From: Craterostigma plantagineum
Lineage: Eukaryota > Streptophyta > Magnoliopsida > Lamiales > Linderniaceae
Assembly: GCA_027422505.1 (NCBI GenBank)
Contig: JAPQWV010000731.1
Location: 124,001-188,000, forward strand
Length of the DNA: 64,000 nucleotides
Direction: 5' to 3'
Shown: piece by piece, positions 41,529 through 52,373 of the stretch
Layout: every line of letters starts with the position of its first letter
Numbering within the stretch: position 1 is the first letter of the stretch
Made by a program: the position numbers and the translations under genes
Notes under the pieces: generated by a model
The model's input: the letters and a program-made list of their open reading frames with translations, nothing else
The model's database searches: none
Told to the model about the DNA's origin: nothing

Positions 41529-43371
41529 TGATAAACGTAATTTCTTACATTTATATTTGTAAAATTTAAGTCGTTGCATGATAAGTGAAGTCTTATTTAT
41601 TATTTCTGCACTATAATATGGTTTCATAACAAAATCAAACGTTTTATCGCAGTTTTGTGGAAGTTTCATATTTCTCAATGATCACGGGGTAAACAATGTC
41701 CGATAGACCTAAAATTTTAACCATAGATAGAAGACTCGTTAATCATGATTCTTATTGAAAGGATTTTCAACTCGAGGTCTAGATTGTGAGATACAAACTT
41801 CTGAACATGCTGCTGTTTTGCAGGAAAAATCGTCACGGCCATGAAGGCTATGCAAGAGGCCGTGAAGCGCACCAGAGAGCTCTTTTCTTGCCCGATTGTG
41901 TCAAGGCCGTGAGCATGAACCAACAAGCCGTGAAGGGCACTTCAGGGCTGTGAAAGGAGATGCAAGAGACCGTGAATAAGGACCGAAAGCCATTTTTCTA
42001 AGCCCCGAATGCTTCACGGCCGTGAATGGTGGCTACCGATGCCCTGAACACAGGCAAAGACGTTTTTTCTTCCGTTTCTATGTTGTCACGACCGTGAGGA
42101 TGCGTAACCGAGGCCGTGAATGTTTCCATGACCATGTTAAAGTCAAGGCTTTGCCACATTTGTCAAAGGAAATATCACACACAAAGCATACGAGACATGA
42201 GTGAATAAATTAAGGAAAAGGTTGGAACATCTTCCCTTGAAACAAGCCATTCAATTTAACAAGAGACAAGAAATCTTATTTTGGGGCTGCAAAGTCTGTA
42301 ATGGAGGCTAGAGTTCTTTCAAAATTTCTTCTCCTTGGAACTCACGTTGAAGAAATGCACAAGCTAATGAAGGGAAAATTCTATATATAGAGCCAACGTG
42401 AGGAGGTTAAGAGAGGAAGAAGGTATGTGATAGATGCACCATTTAAGCTCATATAAAAACATACATGTTGCCTTTCTAAACCCAAGAACATATACTTGGT
42501 TGCTCACCACATGTTCGATCAAAGTACTCAACGAAGAGCGGAGATTAATTTCGAAGCCAAATCCAGGAAGTATTTATGATATCTTCGGTGTTAGTTGTGT
42601 TCTTTGTTGTGATGATAATGAGTAGCTAAATCTATTGTATTTGAGATGAGATGAACTTTAGCGAGATCAATCGTATGTTTAAGTGTATTTGATGTTTTGT
42701 TGTTGTTATGACTCGTTCATGAAGCATATGATTTTGATTATATCTATGTCATTAAAATCATCTAGTTAGCTTGGTCATCTATGTGTTTAAGTTAACGTAG
42801 TCCGGGAAATCGTACGCTACGCTCGATAGAGGGGCGAACGATTAGACCACTCGTGAACGAGCGGAATAAACTCATCGCTGGAGATAGGTTGAACTACCCC
42901 GTCGGATTAGAGTCAAATCTAATAGCGGGATTCACAGAACCTTAATACAATCTTCAATTATGTAGTTAGGGAAGCTTGCCCAACCGCTTAATTCGTTGTT
43001 TTGTTGTTTAAATCATTGTCTGATGCGGTGCAGTTTCGTCAGCTATATAACGTTGCTTATGTACACTTGATATTTGTTTTGATCGAGCAAGGGGGATTCA
43101 ATGTCTCAAATACGTTTGTTTCCATAAGGGTTTCCTCTCCGTACCATTTTATTAAGTCGTATTTTTTAAGTATTGTTATTTACCGTTTCAACCACCAAAA
43201 ATATGTACTAGGATATTTAAGCAAAAGTTGTTCTAAGGTACATAGTTCTCTTGGGATTTCGATACTCGGATACCTGCTACTTCTATGCTATTTCGATAGG
43301 TAAACTTGTCTGTTGACTGTAGGATAGTTCGTTAGTGTTTGTTTTATTTTATTACTCGAACCGCTCGATCA
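41529..43371 (+). repeat. Second Athila-type solo LTR inside pol (copy 1)
   Basis: It starts TGATAAACGTAA and ends CTCGATCA. The flanks GGTAT (41524-41528) and TGTAT (43372-43376) are a 5 bp target duplication with one change, and the RT frame resumes after it (PSYCTQIIMEDEF). It has the same layout as the A-Ath LTRs (palindrome array, TATA box CTATATATAG at 42381-42390, a GATGAGTAGCTAA-like phrase, a late TAGGATAGTTCGT phrase) but different sequence, so it is a related family. Length 1,843 bp. Confidence 0.82.
41829..42125 (+). promoter_or_regulatory. Palindrome array in the second Athila LTR (copy 1)
   Basis: An exact TCACGGCCGTGA at 42014-42025; variants TCACGGCCATGA (about 41832), TCAAGGCCGTGA (about 41900) and TCACGACCGTGA (about 42086), each followed by a second GCCGTGA-type half. 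Pair spacing is about 60-70 bp. It lies 250-550 bp upstream of the TATA box. Confidence 0.75.
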
Positions 43372-43376
43372 TGTAT

Positions 43377-46086
43377 CAATCCGAGCTACTGTACGCAGAT
43401 CATAATGGAGGACGAGTTCAAGCCGGTCGCTCAACGTCAAAGGCGACTCAACCCCAATAAGAAGGATGTCGTAAAGAAGGAGGTGATCAAGCCATTAGAC
43501 GCAGGGATGATCTATCGCATTTCAGACAGTGAAGGTTCAGTCCTGTCCAAGTGGTCCCTAAGAAGAGATGCATGATGGTCATCACCAATGACAAGAACGA
43601 GTTGATTCCGACGAGGACCGTGACTGAGTGGCGCGTGTCTATCAACTACAGGAAGTTGAACGACGCCACGAGAAATGATCATTTTTCTTTTACCATCTAT
43701 CGATCAAATGTTAGAAAAATTATCCGGTCACTCATTTTATGTTTTTCTTGATGGCTTATCAGGATATTTGCAGATTCCTAAAGCGCGCGAGGACCAGGAG
43801 AAGACTACTTTCACTTGCCCCTTCGGGACGTTCGCATACCGAAGGATGCCATTCGGACTTTGCAATGCTCCAGCCACCTTTCAGCGATGCATGATGGACA
43901 TATTTGATGAGATGGTAGGTTAGGTAATGGAAGTATTTATGGATGAATTCTATTTTTGAGTCGTCGTTCGATGTATGCATGTCTAATTTGAAGCTCGTAC
44001 TCGAACTTTGCAAGGAAACAACTTGGCACTTAATTGGGAAAAGTGTCAATTCATGGTCGAGAGGGTATAGTTATGGGCCATAAGATTTCCTCTAAGAGAA
44101 TTGAAGTGGACCGAGCTAAGTTGGAGACGATAGAAAAGTTGCTCGTCCCCTCGAACGTGAAGTCTATTAGGAGTTTTCTAGGTCATGCTGGTTTTTGTTG
44201 TAGGTTTATTAAGGACTTTTCTAAGATTGCACGACCCATATCTAGACTACTCGAAAAAGATGCTCTGTTTGAGTTTAATGACGAGTGCTTGCATGCGTTT
44301 AATTTACTTAAGAAGCGACCATCGCAACCCCTATCATGGTCGCCCCGGCTGGGGGTTACCCTTTGAACTAATGTGCGATGCTAGTGATTATGCAGTCGGA
44401 GCCGTGTTAGGGCAGCATAAGGATGACCATTTCAGGCCGATCTACTAGGCGAGCAAGACATTAGACACAATCCAAGCCAATTACACGACCACTGAAAAGG
44501 AGTTGTTAGCCGTCGTGTTCGCCTTCGATAAATTCAGGTCGTATCTTATCTTATCGAAAGTTATGTTTACTGATCACTCTGCCCTTAAGTATTTGTTAGC
44601 AAAGCCGGATGTCAAGCCCCGACTGATCAGATGGATCCTAGTCCTTGAAGAGCTCGATATAGAGATCCGGGACAAGAAAGGAGCGGAGAATTTTATGGTG
44701 GATCACCTCTCTCGACTAGAGGAGTCCGAGATATACCACAAGGACGGAAGGGCGATACATGATAGATTCCCAGACAAGCACTTGTACTTGATACAGGTGG
44801 TAAGTGACGATACTCCGTTGTTTGAAGATTTTACTAACTATCTTGTTGCGAGGGTCCTACCAAAGGAGTACACTAGTTAGCAAAAGAGGAAATTCTTTCT
44901 GACCCGAGGTATCACTTGGGAATCCGTAACTTTTCAGGCGATGTACAGACAAGATGATACGTCGATGTGTCTCATTCCCTGAGACGACACGGATTCTGAT
45001 GCATTGCCACATGGGACAGACCAGGGCATTATGCAGCTAACCGAACTGCTCAGAAGGTGCTGGAAAGTGGATTCTACTGGCCCACGATCTTCAAAGACGT
45101 CCAAAGGTACGTTGACACTTGTGATCAGTGTCAATGCGCAGGTAATCTCTCGAAACGCGATGAAATGCCTCAAAACTTCATTTTGGTATGTGAGATTTTT
45201 GACGTATGGGGTATATTTTATGGATCAATTTCCTAGCTCATATAATAACAAGTACAGTCTAGTCGTTGTAGACTATGTGTTCAAGTGGGCCGATGCCCAA
45301 GCTTTGCCCACGAATGATGTTAGAGTTGTCGTTAGATTTTTACGAGCATTATTTTCACAATTTGAGGCACCTAGATGCATCATTAGCGATAGAGGCACTC
45401 GTTTCTGTAACACCTAGTTTGCACGTACATCATAGCGTTACGGTGTTAGACATAGCCTATCCACCCCTTACCACCACCAAGCTAGTGGTCAGGTTGAAGT
45501 AGTAAACCGTGAATTGAAACACATCTTAGAAAAGACCATAGAAGGCAAAGGGAGTGTGCGAATAAGTTGAACGATGCACTTTGAGCATATAGGACTGCAT
45601 GACACCCAAGGCACTACACCATACAGATTAATTTATGGAAGGCGTGCCACCTTCCCATAGAAATCGAGCATAAGGCTTATTGTGCGATCAAGTCCTTGAA
45701 TCTTGATTTAGGAGACGCCAACGAAAAGCAGCAACTCCAATCAACGAGTTAGACGAGTGACGTTTATCGGCTTATGACAATGCTCGAATGTATAAAGAGC
45801 GCTCGAAAGCATACCATGATAAGAAGATTAGGCAATGACGAGAATTCCAAGAACGGGACCAAGTCCTCCTCTTTAACTCTCGACTTAGGCTTTTTCCGGA
45901 AACTTAGATCGCGTTGTTCGGGACGGTTCATTATTACTCGTGTTTTCCCTTGTGGTACTGTTGAGATTTCAGGAATGGAACAGGGAAACTTCAAGGTGAA
46001 CGGCCACAGGTTCGAAGCACTATCATGAAGGAGAAGAAGACGTGAGCGAAAAAGAGGTGCTATACCTGGACTTTCAGACTTTCTGA
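43377..46086 (+). pseudogene. A-Ath pol part 2 (copy 1): RT, RNase H, integrase
   Basis: RT: QRRLNPNKKDVVKKEVIKPL, VPKKRCMMVITNDKNEL, EWRVSINYRKLNDATR, FLDGLSGYLQIPKAREDQEK, FTCPFGTFAYRRMPFGLCNA and VFMDEF (43936-43947), where the catalytic FMDD is FMDE. RNase H: LPFELMCDASDYAVGAVLGQ, TTEKELLAVVFAFDKFRSYL, TDHSALKYLL. Integrase: the H-H-C-C zinc finger is damaged near 45.0-45.15 kb; the core has SLVVVDYVFKWADAQALP, CIISDRGTRF, then GQVEVVNRELKHILEK with the Glu. The C-terminal part runs to NFKVNGHRF and YHEGEEDVSEKEVLYLDF, stopping at 46086. There are more than six frame changes. It is the standard Athila pol, inactive. Confidence 0.87.
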
Positions 46087-46114
46087 GCGAAAGCATGTAC
46101 GTCCGGATAAAGAC

Positions 46115-46147
46115 GGTAAAGGAAGCGCTGCTTGGAAGGCAATCCAG
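46115..46147 (+). other. Conserved post-pol Athila signature
   Basis: GAAGCGCTGCTTGGAAGGCA and CCAG follow the pol stop. A near-identical AGCGCTT-x-TTGGGAGGCAACCCA phrase follows pol in many plant Athila/Tat elements, to my knowledge; its role is not established. Confidence 0.6.
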
Positions 46148-46216
46148 GTATTTTCGTTTATGTTTTAGGCATTAGAATACCTCGCAGTGCTTTGTCAAAG
46201 CCTGAAGATCAATCTT

Positions 46217-46400
46217 CACGGCCATGACGCAGTAAATAGCACTTGCAGTATTCTGTCACGGCCATGAAGCTGACTCTTACGAGTTCCTTAAAAAAAAGTT
46301 CACGGCCCATGACATAAATGTCATGGTTGTGACTACATAAAATCGACGTTGAGGCATATTGTCACGGCCAGAAGCTTACGCTTCACGGACGTGACACATA
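46217..46400 (+). promoter_or_regulatory. Palindrome array upstream of A-Ath ORF-1 (copy 1)
   Basis: Variants TCACGGCCATGA (two), TTCACGGCCCATGA, TCATGGTTGTGA and TCACGGCCAGAAG with CACGGACGTGACA, spaced about 40-60 bp. No exact palindrome remains. It is followed by a CT-rich leader-like stretch with CCCTAAA (46.43-46.60 kb), so it may mark an internal promoter for ORF-1; this is inference. Confidence 0.6.
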
Positions 46401-47108
46401 CGGTTATTCAAAAAAAAAGAAAAAAAAACCCTAAAGACTCGAGAAGTCCCACTGCCAAACCCATCTCTCTCTCCTTTTTCCTCGTCTTTCTTTCTCTCTT
46501 CTTTCTTCCTCTCTCACGACCATCACCCCAAACCCACCATCTCTCCGACCACTACGAACCACCAACCGCCGCACCTCCGGCCGCGTCACCCAGCTCTGGC
46601 GAACCCACAAACGAACACATAACCTAGGTCTAACATCTATTAAGCTCACAATGTATGAATTATTTCTCAACCTTAATTAGTTTAAATTTGGGATTCATCG
46701 AATTTTGCTAATTTTGGGTATGAATATGCTTTTTATAAGTTCGTTACGTGTTATTATCATTATTCGTTTGCTTGATTTGTCAATTCAACCATGAATTTGA
46801 TGATTATTTGAGGAACCCTAGTTTCGGAACTTAGGGATTTTTGGATATTGGTGGAGAAATTTGTTGCATTATGTGGTTTATTTGGCTTTGAGTCATCGTG
46901 TTAAGTCTAGGAATGCGCTTGGGGGGTCGATTCTCGAGCTTGAAATGCATATTTTGGCTTCACCGTTACATGTTCGACAAAATGTCTCTTTGTATTTTTC
47001 ATGTGTTATTGAATAGTAATGTGTCTTTTGTCGATATTTTGGTCGAGTCGGGCCGCTCTGATTCTATTTGCTATATTTGTTGAGCTCACATGCATTTTTA
47101 TAGATAAC

Positions 47109-48476
47109 ATGCCTAGATAGCGATCCACCGCTCAGCGTGACCCGGCCTCGCGCTCGTCGGTTCGCCAACGGCGACACCGACCACGCCGTTACTCCTAGCT
47201 GCTATGCAGCAATTTACTGATGATACGTAGGCGGCCTGGTGTAACAGGCTAAGGGAGATGCAGTTCATCCCGGCAGACCAAATCGACCATGATACGCTGG
47301 AGAAGCATCACATCGACCAGCAAGTTGCCCAGTACATGTCACTTAGTGGATGGCTCGAGTTCTTACAAATTAACGAGCCGGTACAAGGAGCTCACACTGG
47401 AATGTCCACCTTTTCCTCGAAGAATATGGACATAATGGCATCAAGTTTCGAGCTTTTAATGTGGAGGGCACGGTGGACGTCGACGATTTTTGTCGGGCTC
47501 TTGGAGTGCTAGTAACATTTTTTTGGGCGCCAAGGGCCGTTTCCAGAGAAGCACTATAAGGACCGCCTTCAGTACCCGAGGGACAGACAGGCATGTTGGG
47601 CTGAGATTGCAAGAGCTGGCGAGCCCGAATTTAGCGTGAAGACCTCGAAGGCGTCTTCGCTCAAGAGCCCAGGGCTGCGCTATATCCACCGTCTGCTGTC
47701 GACTTCGCTCACGCCAAGAGGTGACTCGTGCGGAGCGATTGGGCTCCGTGATCTCTTCAACTTAGCCAAGATGCAGCGAGGCGAACCAGTCCATTTAGGG
47801 ATGGCGCTTGCCCACGCGTTCAATACTCAAGCTGAGTCCTCAGCCGGGGAAGATCACCGTGGGGGCGTACATGACGAAGATCATACATGGACTACAATTT
47901 TGGCCAGCGAACCCATCCGAGATGGAGGTCGTCGGCGGGCGCATCCCCCTGAACGAGGAGATGCTCGTGAAAATGAAGATACTCATGAAGGCGGCCGCCT
48001 GAACGCGAGCGAACAAGGTGTACGTCTGGCACGAGATGTATCATGGCCAGACGGAACAAGGCGACGTCACTGCTGACCAGCTATACATCGAGGGCCCATA
48101 CCCGGTGGACACCAACACAAGCGGAGGCCACCACTCATCAGGATATCACGAGGGTGAGTCGTCCAGTGTCGCCCCATACGCATCGGCAGCAGATCTCGTC
48201 ACATTGCGCTAGGAGAATATGCGCCTGAACAACGAGGTGCTGCAACGCGACGAAGAGGCACGACAATTTAACGTAGAAACTCCGCGCCGACAGAAAGAGT
48301 ACGAGCGACGGAACGAGAAAGTCCATCGCCGGTGCCGTGAAGAGCAAGAGCGCTACGACTGAGCCCTTCGAAACATGGACGCTGCGATTCAGCTTAGGCG
48401 ACGTTCGATGGAGCACCTTCGCCCGAGGATACCTTCCGGCCACCACCTTAGTGATGGTTTCTTTTCTTTTCTTTAG
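47109..48476 (+). pseudogene. A-Ath ORF-1 protein (copy 1), frameshifted
   Basis: The downstream protein typical of Athila elements (ATHILA ORF-1 / putative plant transposon protein family; function unknown, sometimes called envelope-like by position). Blocks: basic N-terminus RSTAQRDPASRSSVRQRRHR, MQFIPADQIDHDTLEKHHID, MSLSGWLEFLQI, FRAFNVEGTVDVDDFCRALG, LRYIHRLLSTSLTPRGDS, LFNLAKMQRGEPVHLGMALA, TKIIHGLQFWPANPSEME, MYHGQTEQGDVTADQLY, and a C-terminal coiled coil rich in Glu, Arg and Gln (NEVLQRDEEARQF onwards). There is no membrane segment or signal peptide that would support an envelope role. Frame breaks occur at about 47.41, 47.56 and 47.84 kb, with stops at 47.12, 47.23, 48.0, 48.21 and 48.36 kb. 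Confidence 0.72.
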
Positions 48477-48739
48477 AAATTTATTATTTAGACCTTTAGC
48501 TAGTCGTTTATTCTAATTCTATTTTGTCTATAACTATGATGCCTATGAATATGTATATTATTATTATCCATGTCTATTTCCTTTTTACGTTTGATTTTCT
48601 TTTTAGTTATGTCAGAATACGTATCACGAGTCACGATACTACGACCTTCACACGTTCAGTCACGACCACATCATTTGTTCGTCAGGGGAGTCCCGTTCTT
48701 TTCACCTTCTTTTCCCTTTCTTTTATTCATTTTTTTACG

Positions 48740-48776
48740 TTGAGGACAACGTTGGTCTTAAGTGTACGGAGGGGAG
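48740..48776 (+). promoter_or_regulatory. Internal polypurine-like tract (copy 1)
   Basis: TTGAGGACAACGTTGGTCTT followed by AAGTGTACGGAGGGGAG closely resembles the phrase normally found at the 3' LTR border of Athila elements, but here lies about 1.14 kb upstream of it. Confidence 0.6.
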
Positions 48777-49288
48777 ATTAGGTTGAGAATAGGGAAATTA
48801 GGTTGAGAACTTACGTGAAAAGTTTTTTATGACGTGTCTGTGAACTGTTAATTTCGTTGGAAAGGCATGAATTATTAAAATCGGGCATGATTGTTTGCGT
48901 TTATCTCGAATTGGTTTGCATTTATGAAATTTTATGGGCGATTAGAATATGCATGATTGATTGAATCATGCCAGATTGAATAAACATAGCGCTATTTTGA
49001 GAGATTCGTACACATAACCCGTTTATGTTGCGAGAGTTTGAGCCTGACGAGCTTATGCTCGTTTTTCTGGTTGTGTGATTAGTGCCTAGTTTATATCTCT
49101 CTAGAACTTGCTTGTCTGATACGCATTGTACTGCTTGAGGTTCGTTCGTGTGGAAATGATGAGGGCATTAGGAAATAAGTCACCTTGAGCTTGAGCCTAT
49201 TCATTTCCCACCTCGTAGATTATAAAAGCCGCTAACTGAATAAGCCTCCAGAGATCATCTGAACCTGGGTTAATATACTAAGCATCAG

Positions 49289-49712
49289 TAGCATATGTCG
49301 ACTTGATGGATACTGCCATAATGTTTGATTTAATGTTCTTCTGTGTTATTCGATGAAATGACTCGATCCACTTGACCATTTTCTGAAATGACCCGATCCC
49401 TTGCATAAAGCTTGCTCATAAACCTTTCAAGATATAGATTTTCTTATATAAGTATCCCTAGGTATACGGCATTCGCTGTGACGATGTATTCTTTGCGACA
49501 AAAAGCCAAACCTTGATGTGTAGGGAATACGAGCAGCGCACAATAAATCAGATCAATAATAAGGTGAAAGGCAGAAAATGAAAGGAACATGAGTTGAGAG
49601 GGTCTTCCAGAAAAGTCTACGATTTCAGAGTAAGAATATTGAGTCTTATGTTGGGGCAACATATGTGACTGTCAGTTTGATCATGCTATATTCTTTGTCT
49701 TTCGTTTATGGG
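49289..49712 (+). other. Segment homologous to the Sirevirus (Copia B) 3' tail (copy 1)
   Basis: In order: AGCATATGTC, TAATGTTTGAT, GAAATGACTCGATCC-like, GGTATACGGCATTCGCTGTG, ACGATGTATTCTTTGCGACA and AAAAGCC, TTGAGTCTTATGTTGGGGCA, ACATATGTGACTGTCAGTTT. The same order occurs at 14.36-14.88 kb downstream of Copia B pol, where one part is duplicated. It is foreign to an Athila element. Confidence 0.75.
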
Positions 49713-49878
49713 TCTCGATTTGTAGTGCTAAGGAAGCTCAAGTTGATAGGTGTCGATCATTAGTGTACTGTCGATGATTGTTTGCTTGATTCCATTTTGT
49801 GCTTTCTACCTATGATGATAAGTTGCAAACAATTATACCATCATCTTAGTTTGATGCCTTTTTGACTTCTAGTTTACT

Positions 49879-49912
49879 TGAGGACAATCAAATGGTTAGG
49901 TGTGGGGAGGAT
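49879..49912 (+). promoter_or_regulatory. Polypurine tract before A-Ath 3' LTR (copy 1)
   Basis: TTGAGGACAATCAAATGG then TTAGGTGTGGGGAGGA, directly followed by the LTR start TGATAAACG at 49913. Confidence 0.8.
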
Positions 49913-51367
49913 TGATAAACGTATATTAGTACAGGAATTATAGCAGTGAATTGGGATATAATAGGGTATTCTTCATTATTTCTTGCATTTATATGCTCTA
50001 TTTACACCTATTTGTACATTGTAGGACCTTAGGACGGCTATCGGGCGAAAAGGAGCGAAACGAGGAAAAACGAGCAAGTTACGATGCTGACAGGGAGGAG
50101 TCACGGCCGTGAAGCCTGTGCTCCAGGCCGTGACAAATATGCTGAAGCCAAACTTCAAGTCAATCACGGCCGTGAAGCCCTGTGCACCAGGCCGTGACTA
50201 AAGTACGAGATCACAGTTTAAGATCATCAAGGCCGTGAAGACACATGCACGAGGCCGTGACAAAGGTGCGAGATCAAAGATCAAGGATGTCACAGCCATG
50301 AAGCCTTGTGCACCAGGTCTGACTGAAGTGCGAAAGCAATGGAATTCATTCAGAAGAGTGTCACGACCGTGAAGGCCAATGTTTCCGACCGTGAATGGCT
50401 CAAATTTCACTATAAAAACCCAATTTCGACTCAAGAAGGGGGAGACCGATCAGATCTTAACCCTAATCATAAAGAAATGAAAAAGAACCGTGAAGAATAG
50501 AGAAACTTTCTCCAGAAGCACAAGAGACGGATCAATAACGATTTCACGTTGAATTAAACGAGGAACAAAGATTCATCCACGATACCATCCCAGATCCATC
50601 AGTAGGAAATATGACTAGTCCTCCATCCTTGTTTTCAATTTCTGTTGGTTGTTTATCCGTTAATTATAAGTAGCTAATTTCCCTTTGTGTTTGGAATAGA
50701 TGAACGCTTCAAGCTATGTATTTATCGTGACTCGTGTATGTTAACTATTTAGTTATCTATGGAAGTGTTTCTTTGCCTCAATATGTCTATGTGTTGAAGT
50801 GAATGTGTGGTAAATCGTTTAGGGCAACATCTAAATAACGATTAGGCCGTTCATAGATGATAGGATTCAAGTATAGGACGAAATCAAATACTCGATCCTC
50901 GCCGTTAGTAATTATTGAATCTTAGATTTCCACGAACGTCTAGGGCGACAACAAATTTGGAAGTGGGTAGAAAATTACTGCGATTTTATCAAGAATCACG
51001 TACGAGCGATATTCTATTGTCTTAGTCGATAGTACCTAGCGGGATTCGAATTCCGAGCATACTATTTTTATCTGCAAACACTCATATCAGTTTTAGTCAT
51101 GTTCTCGCAATCTCTCGTTGCATTAGGATTGATCTGTTAGGATAGTTCGTAGTATAAACAATTTGCGCACTTTATTTAGGCTAGATATTGAGTCGATAGG
51201 TTATTACTATTAATCAAGTTTATTCCTCGTGTTCGATACTCGCTTACTCACCTTACTACGCTACAAACGATATGCCCACTGCCTATCGCACGTCGATGAT
51301 AGTAACTACGTATTCGTTCTAATTATTACTCACACTTGCATGTTATATTAGCACACCGCGTGTCGAT
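49913..51367 (+). repeat. A-Ath 3' LTR (copy 1)
   Basis: It starts TGATAAACGT after the polypurine tract and ends near GTGTCGAT, 1,455 bp. It is uninterrupted and so reveals the insertion point of the hAT in the 5' LTR. It carries the array at 50.10-50.40 kb (exact palindromes at 50101-50112 and 50164-50175) and a TATA box, TATAAAAA at 50411-50418. Confidence 0.83.
50101..50395 (+). promoter_or_regulatory. Palindrome array in A-Ath 3' LTR (copy 1)
   Basis: Five units of about 60-65 bp, each TCACGGCCGTGAAGCC-like, spacer TGTGCACCA, then GGCCGTGACTAAAG-like. Units 1 and 2 are exact, unit 3 has TCAAGG, unit 4 is TCACAGCCATGA and unit 5 TCACGACCGTGA. Confidence 0.8.
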
Positions 51368-51699
51368 TATCTGCGTTGAAGCAAAGATGGTCAAGGCACC
51401 ATTTTTCTCTGTCGAGAGAAATAGTTCACCACTAGAATTGATCCATACTGATATATGCGGTCTGAAATTCGTGCAAACTAGAGGTGGAAAGAAATATTTT
51501 ATTATGTTTATCGATGACTGCACGAAGTACTAACATGTATCTTTTAAGTGGTAAAGATGAATCTTTTGATGTCTTCAAAAGATATAAGAGTGAAATTGAG
51601 AATCAACTTAACCTTAGGATTAAAATAATAAGAACTGACATGAGAAATTTTATCGAATGGCGTTGCTGAACGCAAAAATAGAACTCTTAAGATTGTTAC
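51368..51699 (+). pseudogene. Copia D integrase fragment
   Basis: It reads [90 protein letters not shown], then LSNGVAERKNRTLKIVT. The first and second Asp and the catalytic Glu region are present, but about 35 codons between TDMR and SNGVAE are missing. It is the likely continuation of Copia D gag-protease (28.84-30.14 kb) beyond the Athila insertion, with about 200 bp lost at the joint. It is cut at 51699 by the duplication joint. Confidence 0.82.
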
Positions 51700-51700
51700 C

Positions 51701-52364
51701 TGTCGTTTGTGATTTTCGTTTTATCCATTTCGATCCATTACTTGTATACAGAATGTGTTATTTTCGACAAAAGCATAGCGTTATTACCTTTCAGCGTCGT
51801 GTTACTTCTAAGTAAAAATTTGTTATTAAACATAAGACATTTGTTTATTTTTGGCTATATTCGTTATTTCGACGATTAAAGCTGCAAATTAAATATAAAC
51901 ATCATACCACGATCAAAGTAACAATAATTTCAACATATTAGGTCATAAAATTTGATATTTTCGGCTATAGTTCAATGATTTCTGTTATTTGTATGTAGCA
52001 GTTTTTTCTATCTTCCATAGATCTTTTTTTTGAAGATTTTTTTCAATCTCAACGATTTTTGTTTATCATTTTCGGCTACAATATCAACGATTTCTGATGA
52101 TTAAAGCTGCAAATTAGCAAAACAAATCGAGCTTGAAGTTTTTTTAAAGAAGATTTGAGCTTGCAACGAAAATCGCTCGTTGGAGAAGACGATGGCAAAA
52201 GATTGTAAATTTCGCATCTGTTAGAGGGTATATATGTCATATCGCATAGTTTGAGTCTTTTACTCTAAGGCTTTTGAAAAGTAGGTCCTTAACTCTTACT
52301 GAAATTTTATTGGGGCCTGAACCCTACTTAAACATGTTAACGGGGCCTGACTGATAATTAACCC
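51701..52364. mobile_element. Right end of the MULE (copy 2, truncated)
   Basis: It corresponds to 38428-39088. Only the last part of one 312 bp unit and the right terminal region remain; the ATAAAATAA duplication follows at 52365-52373. The left end was not included in the duplication. Confidence 0.88.
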
Positions 52365-52373
52365 ATAAAATAA

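Larger units (their letters stand above)
30138..51367 (+). mobile_element. Athila-like Gypsy element A-Ath with nested insertions
   Basis: A Ty3-gypsy element of the Athila branch: 5' LTR (30138-32614), gag (about 32.95-34.03 kb), protease (34.13-34.43), RT/RNase H/integrase (41.06-46.09), downstream ORF-1 protein (47.1-48.5), polypurine tract and 3' LTR (49913-51367). Its own sequence totals about 11-12 kb; the rest is nested: a hAT in the 5' LTR, a chromovirus-like solo LTR in the protease (itself holding a Mutator-like element) and a second Athila-type solo LTR in pol. The first few bases of the 5' LTR are missing and no target duplication is visible, so the left edge has suffered a deletion. 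The two LTRs look about 90% identical. Confidence 0.85.

Noticed and set aside
41529..43371. This LTR as the 5' LTR of a complete nested element
   Set aside because: The RT frame resumes directly after a 5 bp (one mismatch) duplication, so nothing else was inserted; it is a solo LTR.
47109..48476. Athila ORF-1 as a true envelope gene
   Set aside because: Its position after pol is envelope-like, but no signal peptide, membrane anchor or furin-type site was seen; the blocks fit the ATHILA ORF-1 family instead.
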